Assembly: GCA_910592205.1 (NCBI GenBank)
Contig: CAJVPJ010000632.1
Coordinates: 1-20,377 of the forward strand
DNA from: Paraglomus occultum
Taxonomy: Eukaryota > Glomeromycota > Glomeromycetes > Paraglomerales > Paraglomeraceae
DNA length: 20,377 nucleotides
Reading direction: 5' to 3'
Each line of letters opens with the position of its first letter. Position 1 is the stretch's first letter. Shown one piece after another: positions 8,304-19,710 of this stretch. A model generated the notes under the pieces. It was not told where the DNA came from. It saw only the letters and a list, made by a program, of their open reading frames with translations, and did no database searches. The position numbers were made by a program, and so were the translations under genes.

Positions 8304-9455
8304 GTAGCAACAATAAAAAAGACAATGAAATTTAAATTTTGACCAGAGGGATCAAAGAATAGGTTATTATTATACTCATCAATGGCTTTTGGGTCCGAGT
8401 ATTTCCCTCCCATGCTGTAACAAAGATATTGAAATCGCTGAAATCCCATTCCAAATAGTAATAGGCATGATTCGCTGAGTTTATTTGCTAGTCCATCCAA
8501 CGGATAATTCTTTATGTCCACATATGCACTACACCACAGAATCCACAGAAAGAATAACAGTAGTAAAAGCGTTAATAAGCAACCATGTCATAGTTGTCAA
8601 CGTATTTGGTAAAACCCTTTATGAGTTTGTCGCGACGATTAAGCCAATTGGAATATCTTCTGACTGATTAACGTCATCATGACACTTGTTGGAAGTGAAT
8701 ATACCCCTAGCAAAGTCACAAGTCTGTTATACGTTCTTCCTTATTCCAAATGATAGCAACATTGTCATCTTTCCATAATTCGAACTTTTGTTTATAAATA
8801 GCGTCATTTGAGTTGGCTGATTTGTGAATTCAAGTCTTAAGTCGTTCCAAGGGTGACTGAACAAAGTTTTCGGTTGCTGGATTATAACAGTCCCTGATGC
8901 TAACGACATGGTTTGAATTAAAAAAAAAAAAAACTTTTGAAATCTGCCAAATTATGAAAGTATTGACTACCACAATTGATAACGTTTGTTCATATGATGA
9001 CACATTGCTAAATTGTATCGCTCGTTCTGTACGAACATATGACAAGACATAAATGACTACGTACGGTATCTGACTAACGAACCCATATATCGCAGTATCT
9101 CCGAATAAACATCTATACAAATATCCAAACTCTATCGTTTACGAATATATTACTATTAAAGTGTTCTAGTCCACAAAGCGACGAAAGTTCATTAAAATCG
9201 GAAAGGTCTTTAAGAGCAAACGACCTGTCTATTGATATTCGTTCAACGTGATGGGTGACGAGAGTTTGTATACATTGTCTATTCACTGTAATAATACATT
9301 TATTAATCTACGCAACGGATAATTAACGTTGTGATATTAAACTAAATCGACCAACTATATAAATCTGAATGGAAATATAACTCCAAGGAAACACAAGTCT
9401 AGGACTATTTTACAGTCTCTATGTAAGTAAGGATAAGAAAAAGTTAATCGCGGTT
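8304..9455. other. Downstream of sphingosine kinase; unresolved minus-strand frames
   Basis: Several short minus-strand frames occur. One (8304-8521) reads GFQRFQYLCYSMGGKYSDP and AIDEYNNNLFFDPSGQNL before running into the MITE, which supplies its stop codon. Another (8727-8909) reads HPWNDLRLEFTNQPTQM. They look more protein-like than chance but show no recognised domain and no consistent splice chain. The strip 9121-9455 shows nothing. This could be a small unrecognised or decayed gene. Confidence 0.35.
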
Positions 9456-11814
9456 TTATATTTTAACTGGAGCATACCGACCCGTCAACGACAAAAAAGT
9501 AATCAATTGAGAATGAACTTCAACTTGGATTGGCTCCACAGGTTCACTTTCTCCATCAACTGATATGTATGTGTTTGCGATAGTCTTAGGAGTTAAACGG
9601 AATGCCTTTACTTTGCAGTAAATCATCTGTGTGGTTACAATGAAAAGAATGAATTCATCAGTTGTGACAAGTGGATCTAAAATCGTACGCACCCAACAAA
9701 TCATTTGGCGTGTTTTCTTTATCTAATGACATACCTCCTTGGCATCGATATGTTTTCCAGTTTCCATTAATCCCATGAATTTAATTGCCTTGGTTCGACT
9801 AACATTCTTTTTAAACGCAAGCATTAGATCCAACAGTCCGTCATTTGGTGAAGCGCAAGGAAAACAGCACATGTCCCTCGCCACATATGGGATCTTTCCA
9901 GCATAAATCATCCAAACATCTTCATTATAAGTAACCCAATCATCCGGTACTTTTTCATCATTGACGGAACCGTAAGTGTCTGCAATAGATCCCGAAATAG
10001 TGTCGTTTGCCGGTGGTCCGGCAGCATTAGAGTTCTGTTGTGAATTACGATACGATTCTTTGATTGTTTGGAGATTGTCTTGTTCAATCTTTACGGCTAT
10101 TTCACAGCTATAGCGTTTGCCTTGAAGGATGCACTTGAGTGCACCCCAAGTAAAGCGCAGATCACCCATCCATCTGAATCGCAATGTAACGAGGAAAGTG
10201 AGAAGAGGGGAAAAAGCTGTTGGACGAAAAGAGTTTGGGAGCAAAATGCGGGAAGGGAAAGGTTTCGCGTGTACATGAAGAATACTATCTCACCTAAGAT
10301 GCTCTGTGCCCAGATCACAATCAGCCACAATGCCATAAGTCTGGGAAATAAAGCTGAAGTAGCGGTTATTTCCTTGAGTTATTGAGCAGATATCCATTTT
10401 GAACGGTTTGCCTAAAAGATGACGTAATTGCGTTCGCATAAGATGGCAAACAACACCTTGCGAAGAGATTCTCAACAGAGTTTGCAAGCTCAGTCCACAC
10501 CTTTTATGACGCCCAAAGCAGAATATGAAGCACTGTATCCATATTTATTTCCGGTGAGAGAAACCGATATGCCATTTCCACTGCCTATTGATTATTGCAT
10601 CAATAATAATGTTACAAAAGTTTATATATTGAAATTCTAGCTTTCTTACTTTACGTATTTACGTACCACCCGGGATACATCCAATGGGAGTCGTAATTTC
10701 GGCTGCGTCTGGTCTCGATAACAAGCCGTTAATTAGTTCATGCACAATCCCGTCACCACTTACGGCGACTATGGCATCGTACATGCTAAGCGCCAGCGTT
10801 TGTGCTATTTCTTTAGCATGATTTTTTTTTTCAGTAACTGAGTGTTGGGGGAGACATTAAGATTAGAACTCCAATCGTTAAAAGGATATTGCGTGTCACG
10901 ATCGCAAGTCATGATGTTGTCACATCTATAATAAGCCAGCTAAAACTACCGTCTGGAAATTTTTTTGCTTATACGTCTTCTGTCGAATCGATACGTACAC
11001 GTGATATCCCATGTGCATCCAGCAGCTTCGAACAGTGGCTTTACTTCCTTATGAAATGTTTCCGATGCTTTACCAGTGCCGCTGAACGGGTTGATGATCA
11101 CTTTGAAACGCTTGCCTCTCTTGGAATCTGCACAAATTGGATTAGGTAATGGTAAACCATTGGAATATTACATGTATTCACCATTGCGTTCTAAGATCAT
11201 GTGCCCTTGCACCCAAGGTTAATTTTATAAATACCTTTGTATGCGGCCCTATTTACTAACGGTACCCATTCTTTAGCCTTTTCGGCATCGGCTGCTACTA
11301 ATTCGATGGTTTTGACCCGCAGTTTATTAGATCCCTTTGGAGATGCAACCTGTATCTTGATGCTATTTTCATCTTCCAAAGTAACATTCAAGACATTTAG
11401 GGCGGGAATTGATTTTATGCCGCCTAAATCCAGCATTAAAAGCGCATAAACAATGAAGTTGCTTATTCGTCAGTAACTCCAATTCTCTCCCAAATTCATG
11501 ACATTAATCAACCGTTGGATGAACCACTAATACACACTTTGAGCAGAAGACCAGTTGACAGTTCGAACGTTTCCTATAGGAAGTGTCGGAGTCATACTGG
11601 TGTGTTATGGGCAAAGATTCATGGAGACTTTATCACAGCAGCACAAATGATAAGAAACTTCTACAAAGGTTGGGGACTCCTTTTCTATGCGGAAAAATAC
11701 GACATTACATAATTGTTAAAACGTACCGTTTGGACGAAAGGCGATATTGTCTCCATCGAACGAAACAGAGCAAGACTTGGAGCCTATAGTTGCATCCAGT
11801 GTTTGCGTGGTCAT
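9456..11814 (-). CDS. Sphingoid long-chain-base (sphingosine) kinase, 9 exons, 474 aa
   Basis: The enzyme phosphorylates sphingosine/phytosphingosine with ATP to give the 1-phosphate, the entry to sphingolipid breakdown and signalling; family members act at membranes. Exons, all minus strand: 11814-11727, 11573-11538, 11423-11235, 11127-10999, 10837-10667, 10584-10501, 10411-10294, 10173-9735, 9626-9456. The joined reading frame is open throughout (1425 nt), and every intron (82-161 bp) is GT..AG. Residues 1-104 form the N-terminal domain. The diacylglycerol-kinase-type catalytic domain follows, with NPFSGTGKA near 117, SGDGIVHELING at 174-185 (D176 in the SGDG motif), PGGSGNG at 203-209 and DICSITQG later. 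The block LGTEHLRWMGDLRF is typical of the family, and SVDGE near 440-444 is the C-terminal conserved motif. A polar Asn/Ser-rich insert lies in exon 8. The start was chosen because MTTQTLDATIGSK fits the family's N-terminus. It is comparable to LCB4/LCB5 of yeast but shorter. No damage is visible. Confidence 0.93.
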
Positions 11815-13930
11815 TTTCTTGTAGAGTATTATGAGAAGAATAACGGGAATGGGGAATGGGAGAACGGTGAGATAATTGGTATATGTCCAGCAATTTTATA
11901 AACGCATATCACTGCAGACCGATGATCATGAACCCCGCATACAGTAGGGACAATGGGTACAGAGTGAATACTAAATTCCATATGGGAATAATAAGATTGG
12001 TTTGTCACATAAACCACTCTTCGTAAATGACGGCAGAGCTTATTAAAAATATTCATACCGCAAATGCATGTCTAGCGACTTGGACATGCTGTGTTCTTTG
12101 ACATAGCCCTATAGTGAAAACTATACGCATTGCGTTCTGCTGAAATAAATGCAATTGCACAATAAGCAGCAGCATCAGCAGCAGCAGCAGCGAGAAACGC
12201 TACTATCATGGTAAGGAATTTTCCCATTAACCGGGATACTTACCAACTAATTGTCTGCTTACAATTGCTGAAACGAGATGTTGATTGATCGAAGGATTGT
12301 CGGTAGTCTGCAAGACGATAATAAGGGCAGTCAACCCACCACACATCCATGTTCCCATGTTAATTTACTACCCGAAAATCAACATAACAATAACTTGTTT
12401 AAATCGCTGTTAGTATCATAGATACAGGTTCTTTATTGTTGTTACATATTATACTCGATGGAATTCTCAGAGTGAAAACACGTTTAACCCACAATGCGTG
12501 ACAGTAGTTAATCTCGTTCTTAAGCCAGGACCTGTCGCAACAGTCACAACATCCATTACTCGTCAACCGCCAACTGACAATTTAAGCTATAATAACTCAA
12601 ACCGTGCGAGCACTTGTGCAACACTGCTGGCATGACGATCTGGATTTTCGCGATCTACGTTTCCCGCCACAGTATATTCTAATACTGAATTAAAGATATT
12701 TAACGAAATGCAATTTTTCTTTGAGTGGTTCGTGGTAGCATTGGAATACATATAAGGCGAAAAGTGTTAGCAGCTTACGGACCGTTAGATACAATTATTC
12801 CTCTTCCTCGAGAATGAGGACAAAAGGCAAAACAATAAAAGTAAATTAGCGCGTGTTTGACTTGGTAATTCTAGCAAATTATTGGCGTCTAAATAGTAAC
12901 GTTAACATTAATACGAGTACGAAACAGGAATATTATTTTTGTTTGATTGACTTGAAGTGATTGATTTGCGCGACAAGATCCAGTTTGAGGAAGCGTGTTT
13001 TGGTGAGGAGTTTTATTCAAGATGTCCACTTCAAAAATTATGCAACACTTTTGGTTTATGGTATTTACACCCGAGTTTCCCATAATCCACTTTCTCGCAC
13101 AACGAGAATTCATTCGCTATTGTGATAATGTATAATAATAAATGAACGAAGATTTATTGCATGCAACAACACAATTTACCCACCTTTGAAAAACACCACC
13201 TCCATAACGCATAAACATTAATTACTGTGAAGTTAAAATATAAAAAAAAACAACAGAACTAACATTTAGCAATAACTCTTTGCGAAAAAGTTATTTCATG
13301 AAAAATTCCTTTTCACAATTCGGTTTTAAATTACTGAAAAACAGCATAACTTGTAATGCCTCGCTCCTGATATTGATAAAAAGGCCCGAGTTATTTTATT
13401 TAACTAAATCAATATCTGACAGACGAAAGGTCTTCATTGTTTCCATGATGATAATTTGACTCTATAAAGACAAACTCCATGAAGCACTTCAAAAAGTCAT
13501 ATACAGATCGAAAAAGATATTAGAGATTGAGGTATTCATCAGGCTTTGATTTTCAAACTCTAATCCTTTGACTATTTTGATTGTAATCGTATCAAGTAAA
13601 TCGCGATTTTTTGATTACGCAAATCCGAGATAGACAGTTTTGTGGCGTTTAGTAGTTTCGAGACCATTTGGCTATATATACAACTACGTCTAATCAATAT
13701 CCGCAGTCATTGGTAGAGAATCCGCCATATATGTGTAATTGCTACGTCATTAAAGGTAAATATCAACTAAACCGAAAGAGAAATTCTCTTAACAAAAAGG
13801 ATCGCTAAAATATATGTACACAACCAAACGTAAATGTTACATCACCTATGTCAATGATAAATTCCCATATAAATATGGTCAAAAACCAACTGTTCATTTG
13901 CATACATCAAACATCACACTCAAAAAATAC
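11815..13930. other. 2.1-kb divergent intergenic region
   Basis: It lies between the divergently transcribed kinase gene and the small membrane-protein gene, so it should hold both promoters. A (CAG)n tract is at 12165-12192. A near-palindrome (AATAACTCTTTGCGAAAAAG and following bases) starts at 13269. No further gene, RNA gene or transposon end was recognised. Confidence 0.5.
12165..12192. repeat. (CAG)n microsatellite
   Basis: AGC/CAG units with one interruption (CAT). It could encode a short polyglutamine run on the plus strand (16 codons, then TAA), but no exon structure supports coding. Confidence 0.8.
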
Positions 13931-14477
13931 ATGTCTTCCAACGGATTCTACTCCTATGTCCGTCCTTCTACATTGCACATTATTCAAGGAGCGATCAATG
14001 TCGCGGAAGGTGTTGCGTTGTCTTGTCACCCAGATTTAGCCATCCAATCTTCAGTCACGTCTCAGATCGGACAGGTTCAGACTGCGTATAGGCTACTGGG
14101 AATTCCTATGGTACGTTTTAGCGTCATTGAATGATCGGAAAGTTGAAGGCTTTGCAATAAAATAAATCGACGTTATTACAGATTGCTCTCGGTCATTATC
14201 ATATTGTTGCCAGTACGAATGATGACGAGAAATTCATGAAGAATTCAGGTAAAACGGATTATGTAACACGCATGTGCAGTAACAACACTAATACTCTTGT
14301 GTATTTGTAGTATTAAATCGATTACTTGTCTGCGGACTGACTGGATTGCTCAAGTACATGGGCAATGATGTTCCTAAAGTTATATTATATGCGACTATAG
14401 TCGACGCCGTTTTCGCCCTTGGTTCATATGCTGTGGCAGATCAAGCGGCTAGACCGAGACATCCGCGCAACGATTAG
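13931..14477 (+). CDS. Small multi-pass membrane protein, unknown family, 3 exons, 137 aa
   Basis: Exons 13931-14110, 14182-14248 and 14311-14477 join in frame (414 nt) with GT..AG introns of 71 and 62 bp. The protein begins MSSNGFYSYVRPS and ends RPRHPRND. Four hydrophobic stretches are visible: around residues 13-30 (TLHIIQGAINVAEGVAL), 52-72 (AYRLLGIPMIALGHYHIVAS), 84-97 (LNRLLVCGLTGLLK) and 105-124 (VILYATIVDAVFALGSYAVA). A polar loop (STNDDEKFMKNS) lies between the second and third. The layout resembles small four-helix proteins of unknown function in fungi; I do not recognise the family. An in-frame upstream ATG at 13814 would add 39 mostly basic, non-hydrophobic residues. The ATG at 13931 is preferred because the hydrophobic pattern starts soon after it. 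Confidence 0.8.
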
Positions 14478-15297
14478 AAAAAAGTGGCACGTTTTAACAT
14501 CGGGGTTGGAGCATTGTATACCTTATAAAGCCCTCAAATTCCAACCTTCCATGTAAAGTAATTTCGCGAGCACATAGCATAAATGGAAATAAATCGTGTT
14601 CTACAACAAAGTTGACTTGCATATCGCCACACTATCGTTGTACTGTCCAAGAAAGTAGAAATCATTATGAGTAGTCAGTCGTGAGCTGAATTCTCTAATG
14701 CCTTGCTGTAGTATATATTAAGTGGTATTATCATAGCAATTGAATTATCTGCTGTATGCATACGTACAAGTATTCATCATAGAACATTCTGTCAGTTCGT
14801 ACTACGTTCACAGTTATTATTATTATAGGAGCGATTTATCATAATCTCATAATTCAGACTCTTTAGCTTCAAAGTATTAATTAAGTGCTGACCATGACTT
14901 CCCTAGTTTTTCCATCTCATTGCGTCAATTTGCTGCCTTTTTATTTCACAACTGCATGTTGGACTAAAGACTACAATTCGTTTAATACCAGTAAGACTAA
15001 GTGAAAAGACCACGGTTATAGCGCAATTCCGACCCATGTATTCTAACCAAGTCGACATATCATTTTGACTGTTGGAAACAAGGATTCATGCAAGAAGAGC
15101 TTATCCAATACACGTCATTTTTCACTTGGTTCTATCCCCCGATCATCCTACATTTTCAGAAGATCGACATATTATCATAGGGCCACACGGTTCGACATAG
15201 CTGTGTTGCACTTGAGAATTTTACTCCCCTCCAGATCCTCGCAACTGGAAGAAAGCCTTCACTCTCCCTTCCGTTTGCCCATTACTCTGTCGGAACT
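14478..15297. other. Intergenic: 3' flank of membrane-protein gene and 5' flank of LSC1
   Basis: There is a possible polyadenylation hexamer (AATAAA) near 14589. The 3' part is pyrimidine-rich just before the succinyl-CoA ligase start. A 96-codon plus frame (15065-15355) overlaps the true first exon in another frame and is not a gene. No repeats or RNA genes were recognised. Confidence 0.5.
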
Positions 15298-16874
15298 ATG
15301 TTGCGTTACAATGTACGGACTTCGTTTGTTCGTCTTTCCCCAGGTAATCCTTTGAATGCGTCCAGTATGGATCGTTTGCATACTCGTGCGCTGATTCGAA
15401 AAAAAAAAAGAGATATCAACCCCCAATTTTTTCAATCCTATTCCAGTGAATCTTTTCCACAAATCGGCTCAGAGAACCCTTTCTTCTACGGCTATCCGAA
15501 ATTCGGTTTATGATGACACTGTTTGGAATATGCGTTTGACAAAAGATACAAAAGTCATCTGTCAAGGGATAACCGGTCACCAGGTACTGCAAAAAACAAA
15601 GCATGCAAGCCCATTGCTTTAACTTTTTTTATTCAATTGAAGTATCTGTGGATATGGATTTTTCTCTTCACATTAGGGCACTTTTCATACAAAACAAGCA
15701 TTAGATTATGGTACTAATTTCGTAGGTGGCGTATCTCCTGGTAAAGGTGGTAAAACCCACTTGGGACTTCCAGTGTTTAATTCTGTTGCGGAGGTCAGTG
15801 CAGTGAAATTCTAGATGTTGCTCTTCAAATCATATACCCTCGACGCGTATATCTCCATAGTAGGCTGTCCGGGAAGTGAAACCAGATGCTTCTGCTATCT
15901 ATGTCCCACCTCCTTTCGCCGCCAATGCCATCCTAGAAGCTATTGAAGCCGAAGTCCCGCTGGTCGTGGCGATAACGGAGGGTATACCCCAAAAAGATAT
16001 GGTCAAGGTACCTGTGCTTTTTTGTTGTATTAACGAAATGTGTTCACATGGTCATAAACACAATAACTTGATAATATATAGCTTTTCAAGAAAAACCTTA
16101 TTTTAAGTCGCCTTTAATGTTGAGAATCGAATTACGATTTTTTTATTCAGGTCATTAAAGCCTTGAAATCACAAGGAAAGACACGACTGATTGGGCCCAA
16201 CTGTCCGGGGATAATTGCCCCAGAAGCTTGTAAAATTGGAATAATGCCTGGTCATATTCACAAAAAGGGTGTTGTTGGGATCGTCTCTCGATCTGGCACC
16301 TTGACTTACGAGGCTGTCAATCAGACTACCCGTACAAATCTTGGACAGACGTTGTGTGTTGGCATTGGAGGGGATCCCTTTAACGGCACTAATTTTGTCA
16401 ACTGTTTGAGGCTCTTTTTGGATGACGACCACACTAAGGGTGAGTCATTTATCAGAAACAGCATACGCAGAAATAGCGCGATTATTAATATAATACATAA
16501 ATACACACAGGTATCATATTGATCGGGGAGATTGGTGGAACGGCAGAGGAGGAGGCATCTGAATTCTTAAAAAATTACAACCTCACCCGTACCCAACCAA
16601 AACCAGTGGTCGCCTTCATTGCCGGATTGACAGCACCGCCAGGTCGACGCATGGGCCACGCAGGTGCAATCATCGCTGGTGGCAAGGGTGCCGCGCCTGA
16701 TAAGATTAAAGCTCTTGAGAGTGCTGGAGTGATAGTATCAAAGAGTCCAGCGAAAATGGGCCTCCTTCTGAGAGAGGTAACGATAATTGGACATCAAAGT
16801 TTAATGAATTCTATTTGACACTATACTTACGCTAAACGTTCAAACAGGAAATGGAAAGGCGCGGGCTCTTGTAA
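15298..16874 (+). CDS. LSC1: Succinyl-CoA ligase alpha subunit, mitochondrial, 7 exons, 341 aa
   Basis: It is the alpha subunit of the TCA-cycle enzyme that converts succinyl-CoA to succinate with formation of ATP or GTP. It pairs with a beta subunit that sets nucleotide specificity. Exons: 15298-15343, 15447-15583, 15677-15793, 15864-16007, 16151-16439, 16511-16776, 16848-16874. The joined frame is intact (1026 nt) and all introns (70-143 bp) are GT..AG. The first about 40 residues ([15 protein letters not shown]...) are Arg/Ser-rich without acidic residues, a mitochondrial targeting sequence. The CoA-binding domain follows: [48 protein letters not shown] and [10 protein letters not shown]. 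The ligase domain has [20 protein letters not shown] and [10 protein letters not shown], then [11 protein letters not shown]. The phosphohistidine is H294 in [15 protein letters not shown]. Length matches the family (about 330-346 aa). Confidence 0.97.
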
Positions 16875-17049
16875 TCCTACAGTCACAAAAGTAGAACCAG
16901 CCCATTACTATTTTTATACATCACATATTGACATTTATATCCCTTGGCGATTAATTTGGTCCACAGAACGAACGGATAATAATAAAAAAAATTCCAATAG
17001 CATACGTGTTTATCTTTTTATTCTTTGAAAAGGAACAGATGGTGATGTT

Positions 17050-17751
17050 CTAACTGATAATTCTATGGAAAGACATCCAGTTCCACGAGGCGAATTCGAG
17101 ACTTCTTGCGGGATTACGGCTCATTCCCCATTTGAGCGTTATAGTCCATAGTTGACTTATTATTGGCTATCATCTTCTAAGATACTGGCTAAAACTGATT
17201 TTTCTAGACATGGGAGGTCCGCGGAATTACACAGTACAGCGTGGTGCTCGTTTATAATTCGTAGTGGACGTCGCCACAATCCGTTGAGTTGTTGATGGCG
17301 AACGATTTTGTTGAGGAAAATAGTGAGACCGTCCCTCACACTTTGGAAATACGTATTAATTAGATAGCTTTCGACGTAACCGACAAGATCATGGAATAGC
17401 AGTTCGTCGGCTGCTACGATCACATCCAAAAGTGTAATTTCGTCGAGTTCAGATATCACAGTCTTACCGTGAATGATATATCTAAAGAGTATAATCATAA
17501 GAAAAGTAGACGTCTAAGAAAAAGTCAGATAAGAAAAGCGGGGTAATGTCATTTCACTTTTATTCTAGTTTATACAGCTAATAGCGCTCATTCCAGTACT
17601 TTACCGGAGTATGCCTTCAAAGGCATCTGGAGAGATGTTTGGATGCTCTAGTATGTATATGCCGTCTTTCTTCTTGGCCCAGAGCAATGCCTTCGAGTTG
17701 CAGTAAAAGGTTTCTTCTTCCGAGCAGACGGATGGATTTAACAAACACATC
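17050..17751 (-). pseudogene. BTB-BACK domain protein, truncated and frameshifted
   Basis: Two minus-strand exons (17751-17605 and from 17481, intron 123 bp, GT..AG) read NSKALLWAKKKDGIYILEH, PNISPDAFEGILRYIIHGKT, then DVIVAADELLFHDLVGYVES and SVLASILEDDSQ. This is the second half of a BTB/POZ domain followed by a BACK domain, in the style of the very large BTB families of Glomeromycotina (often with Kelch or TLDc ends; substrate adaptors for Cullin-3 ligases). The first half of the BTB domain is missing: the sequence runs into the Fanzor remnant only some tens of bases upstream. At about 17160 the frame stops (TAA), but the BACK sequence goes on in another frame (QLWTITLKWGMSRNPARSLE) to a stop at 17050-17052. 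No C-terminal domain remains. It is a pseudogene. Confidence 0.82.
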
Positions 17752-18555
17752 AATAGTAGGCATTACTAATTACTAAGATTCCCCGAGCGCCAATTTTCAT
17801 CTTTATCCATTACAGTTCCGCAATTTTGGCATTTGTACATCTCGGACCCTCCTATTTTTTGAATGTTTCCACACCAGCTGCAAGTTTTCGAAGTGTAGGC
17901 CTCATTTTGGATAATAACGCGGACTCTTAGTTCTTCTGCCTTAGCCACAAGACGTTAGCGAAATTGATAGTGATATCTTTCGTGTTTTTCGGTTTACCAT
18001 ATTTGATACCTCAAAAGGAGGAATGATGATGGCATCAAATTCGCGAAAGATTGCCGTATCGAGTCGCAAGGGCCTGCTTCTTCTTACGAGGCCATGTGTT
18101 GACACAGACGAATAATTCGTATTGCCTACACGGAGAGTACCACGTGACGGTGTACGAACGCCAGGGTCAATGGAAACTGCATCAACAGAGCCATCCGCTT
18201 GGGTTTCGCGGAGTTGTCTTTGCGCCTCGTAAACCCAGGAAAGTTTCCATTCGTTCGTTTCGCGAATATATGTGAGCTTGCAGTCGGATGTTACGCGGTG
18301 GGGAACAGGCCACTTATTGTTATGACTTTTTTTTTCGAAATGAAGAGGCCATAAATCGCGTTTGTCGTCCGGCGTGATAACAGGCTTATGGCGGTCTGGA
18401 AAGCATTGATGGAGTATGGAGATAGGTGACATAGAAACGGTTCCACATGATTCATGAAAAACTCTGCGCACTAAATCCTTTCGAGAGCGAAATGATAAAG
18501 ATGAATGGTGCGTGGTTGATCCGTTAATTATCCCGTCCCTAAATTAATACACATA

Positions 18556-19710
18556 CAGTGTGTCAAAAAAAAAAAACGGAATAAAAGTTTTATTCACTGT
18601 GTCTCAATGAATGGACCAAATTAAATGGTTTATAGCTTATTTGAAAGGTGAAAACTAACAGATTTATTAATAACAATTAATACGCAATTCTCTCTATGAT
18701 TTTCAATAATACACTCACAGCGATGTCTCATTGAGCCCACAAGATTTTTTATAACAGTATCCGGGATACTTTTCCACTCCTCCACCATAAATTGCTCCAT
18801 CCAGTTTATTGATATTTTTGGGCATCCGTTTCTCCACATTACCCTTCACAATGGCCCACAAATTTTCAATAGTAATAGGATTTAAGTCAGGACTATTGGA
18901 TGGCCAATCCATGACTACTGGAGTATTCTCATCAAGAAAGGCTTTAGCAAGACGACTCGTATGCTTGGGGTCATTGTCCTGCTGAAACCTCCAGTTACTC
19001 ACTCCAAGCATGTGATCAATTTCTGGGAAATGTTGCTGAAAAATTTCGACATAGGATTTGGCAGTTCGTCTTACCAGTTACACAAAATCCACCCCATGCC
19101 ATAATCTTCGTCCAATCTTTTGGCATACACCGAACTGGCCGTGCATTTTTGTGCCAACGTTCTACAGTGTTACGGAAGAGTTGGAATGCTGTTTTCTCTG
19201 AAAAAACAGTGTGGCTCCAGTCATCATTAAGATGTTTCTGGACCATTCTACACGGTTTTGCTTGTGACCATCAGTCAGCATAGGTGTCGCTTTTGGAAGG
19301 CTTTTTTTATATCCAAGATCCTTCAAATGATTGCCAAAGTTCGCGTTGACAAGGAAGTATCACGCCTAATGGATTGCCCGAGCATCTTCGGAGCATGTCC
19401 GATAATTTTTCTGGGGCGACCGTTGCCACCAGCATGTTTCGTGGTTCCAGTTTTTTTAGCTTTTTTATATTATCATATATCGTTAAAAGTGGGATGTTTG
19501 TACGTGCATTGTAATTTTTTCTTGGTAGCAGACATTGTGCAATGTTTTATTCAAAATTTTACATATGTATGCAATAAAAGAGTAGTTTAACTTTATTCCT
19601 AAATCTTTGTGTTTGTTTTGAATCAAACGCGCTGCAAATTGGTCCAAATTGGGCATGCTAGACGCGTTTTTGTGATGCGTACAATTTTCCGAGTTTTTTT
19701 TTGCACACTG
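18556..19710. mobile_element. Tc1-like DNA transposon, 1155 bp, with TA duplication
   Basis: The left end at 18556 reads CAGTGTGTCAAAAAAAAAAA. The right end, in reverse complement from 19710, reads CAGTGTGCAAAAAAAAACTC. Both are flanked by TA (18554-18555 and 19711-19712), the hallmark of Tc1/mariner integration. The similarity stretches about 22 bp, differing in A-run length and one inserted base. The only gene inside is a broken transposase on the minus strand, the same direction as the Fanzor gene around it. Confidence 0.92.
18681..19535 (-). pseudogene. Tc1 family DDE transposase, frameshifted
   Basis: From ATG at 19535 (MSATKKKLQCTYKHPTF) the family order can be followed through several frames: LKKTGTTKHAGGNGRPRKI, LGQSIRRDTSLSTRTLAI, GYKKSLPKATPMLTDGHKQN, KHLNDDWSHTVFSEKTAFQL, MPKDWTKIMAWGGFCVTGKT, WRFQQDNDPKHTSRLAKAFL, DWPSNSPDLNPI, ENLWAIVKGNVEKRMPK and VEEWKSIPDTVIKNLVGSM. 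The second catalytic Asp (DNDPKH) and the final Glu (ENLW) remain. The first catalytic Asp, expected in SDE, is Glu (SEK). Two residues are inserted just before ENLW. At least three frame changes and a deletion in the second HTH region are visible. It is inactive, yet still very close to the family consensus, so it is not ancient. Confidence 0.88.

Noticed and set aside
11713-11901. 62-codon plus frame opposite the first kinase exon
   Set aside because: Antisense to exon 1 of the sphingosine kinase, whose spliced product matches the family. No domain of its own.
13680-13720. Sequence resembling a tRNA A-box (TCATTGGTAGAGAATCC)
   Set aside because: No matching B-box (GGTTCGA-type) or acceptor-stem pairing within tRNA distance. 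No tRNA gene was found in the window.
15065-15355. 96-codon plus frame just before LSC1
   Set aside because: It overlaps the true first LSC1 exon in another frame and has no domain. It is leader or promoter sequence.
18051-18275. 74-codon plus frame
   Set aside because: Antisense shadow of the Fanzor RuvC-I to RuvC-II region.
17941-18471. Considering the 176-codon RuvC-I/II frame as an independent gene
   Set aside because: Its N-terminal part continues in frame across an intron to 19777 and upstream Fanzor sequence. Its C-terminus is a frame change into the zinc ribbon. It is one broken gene.
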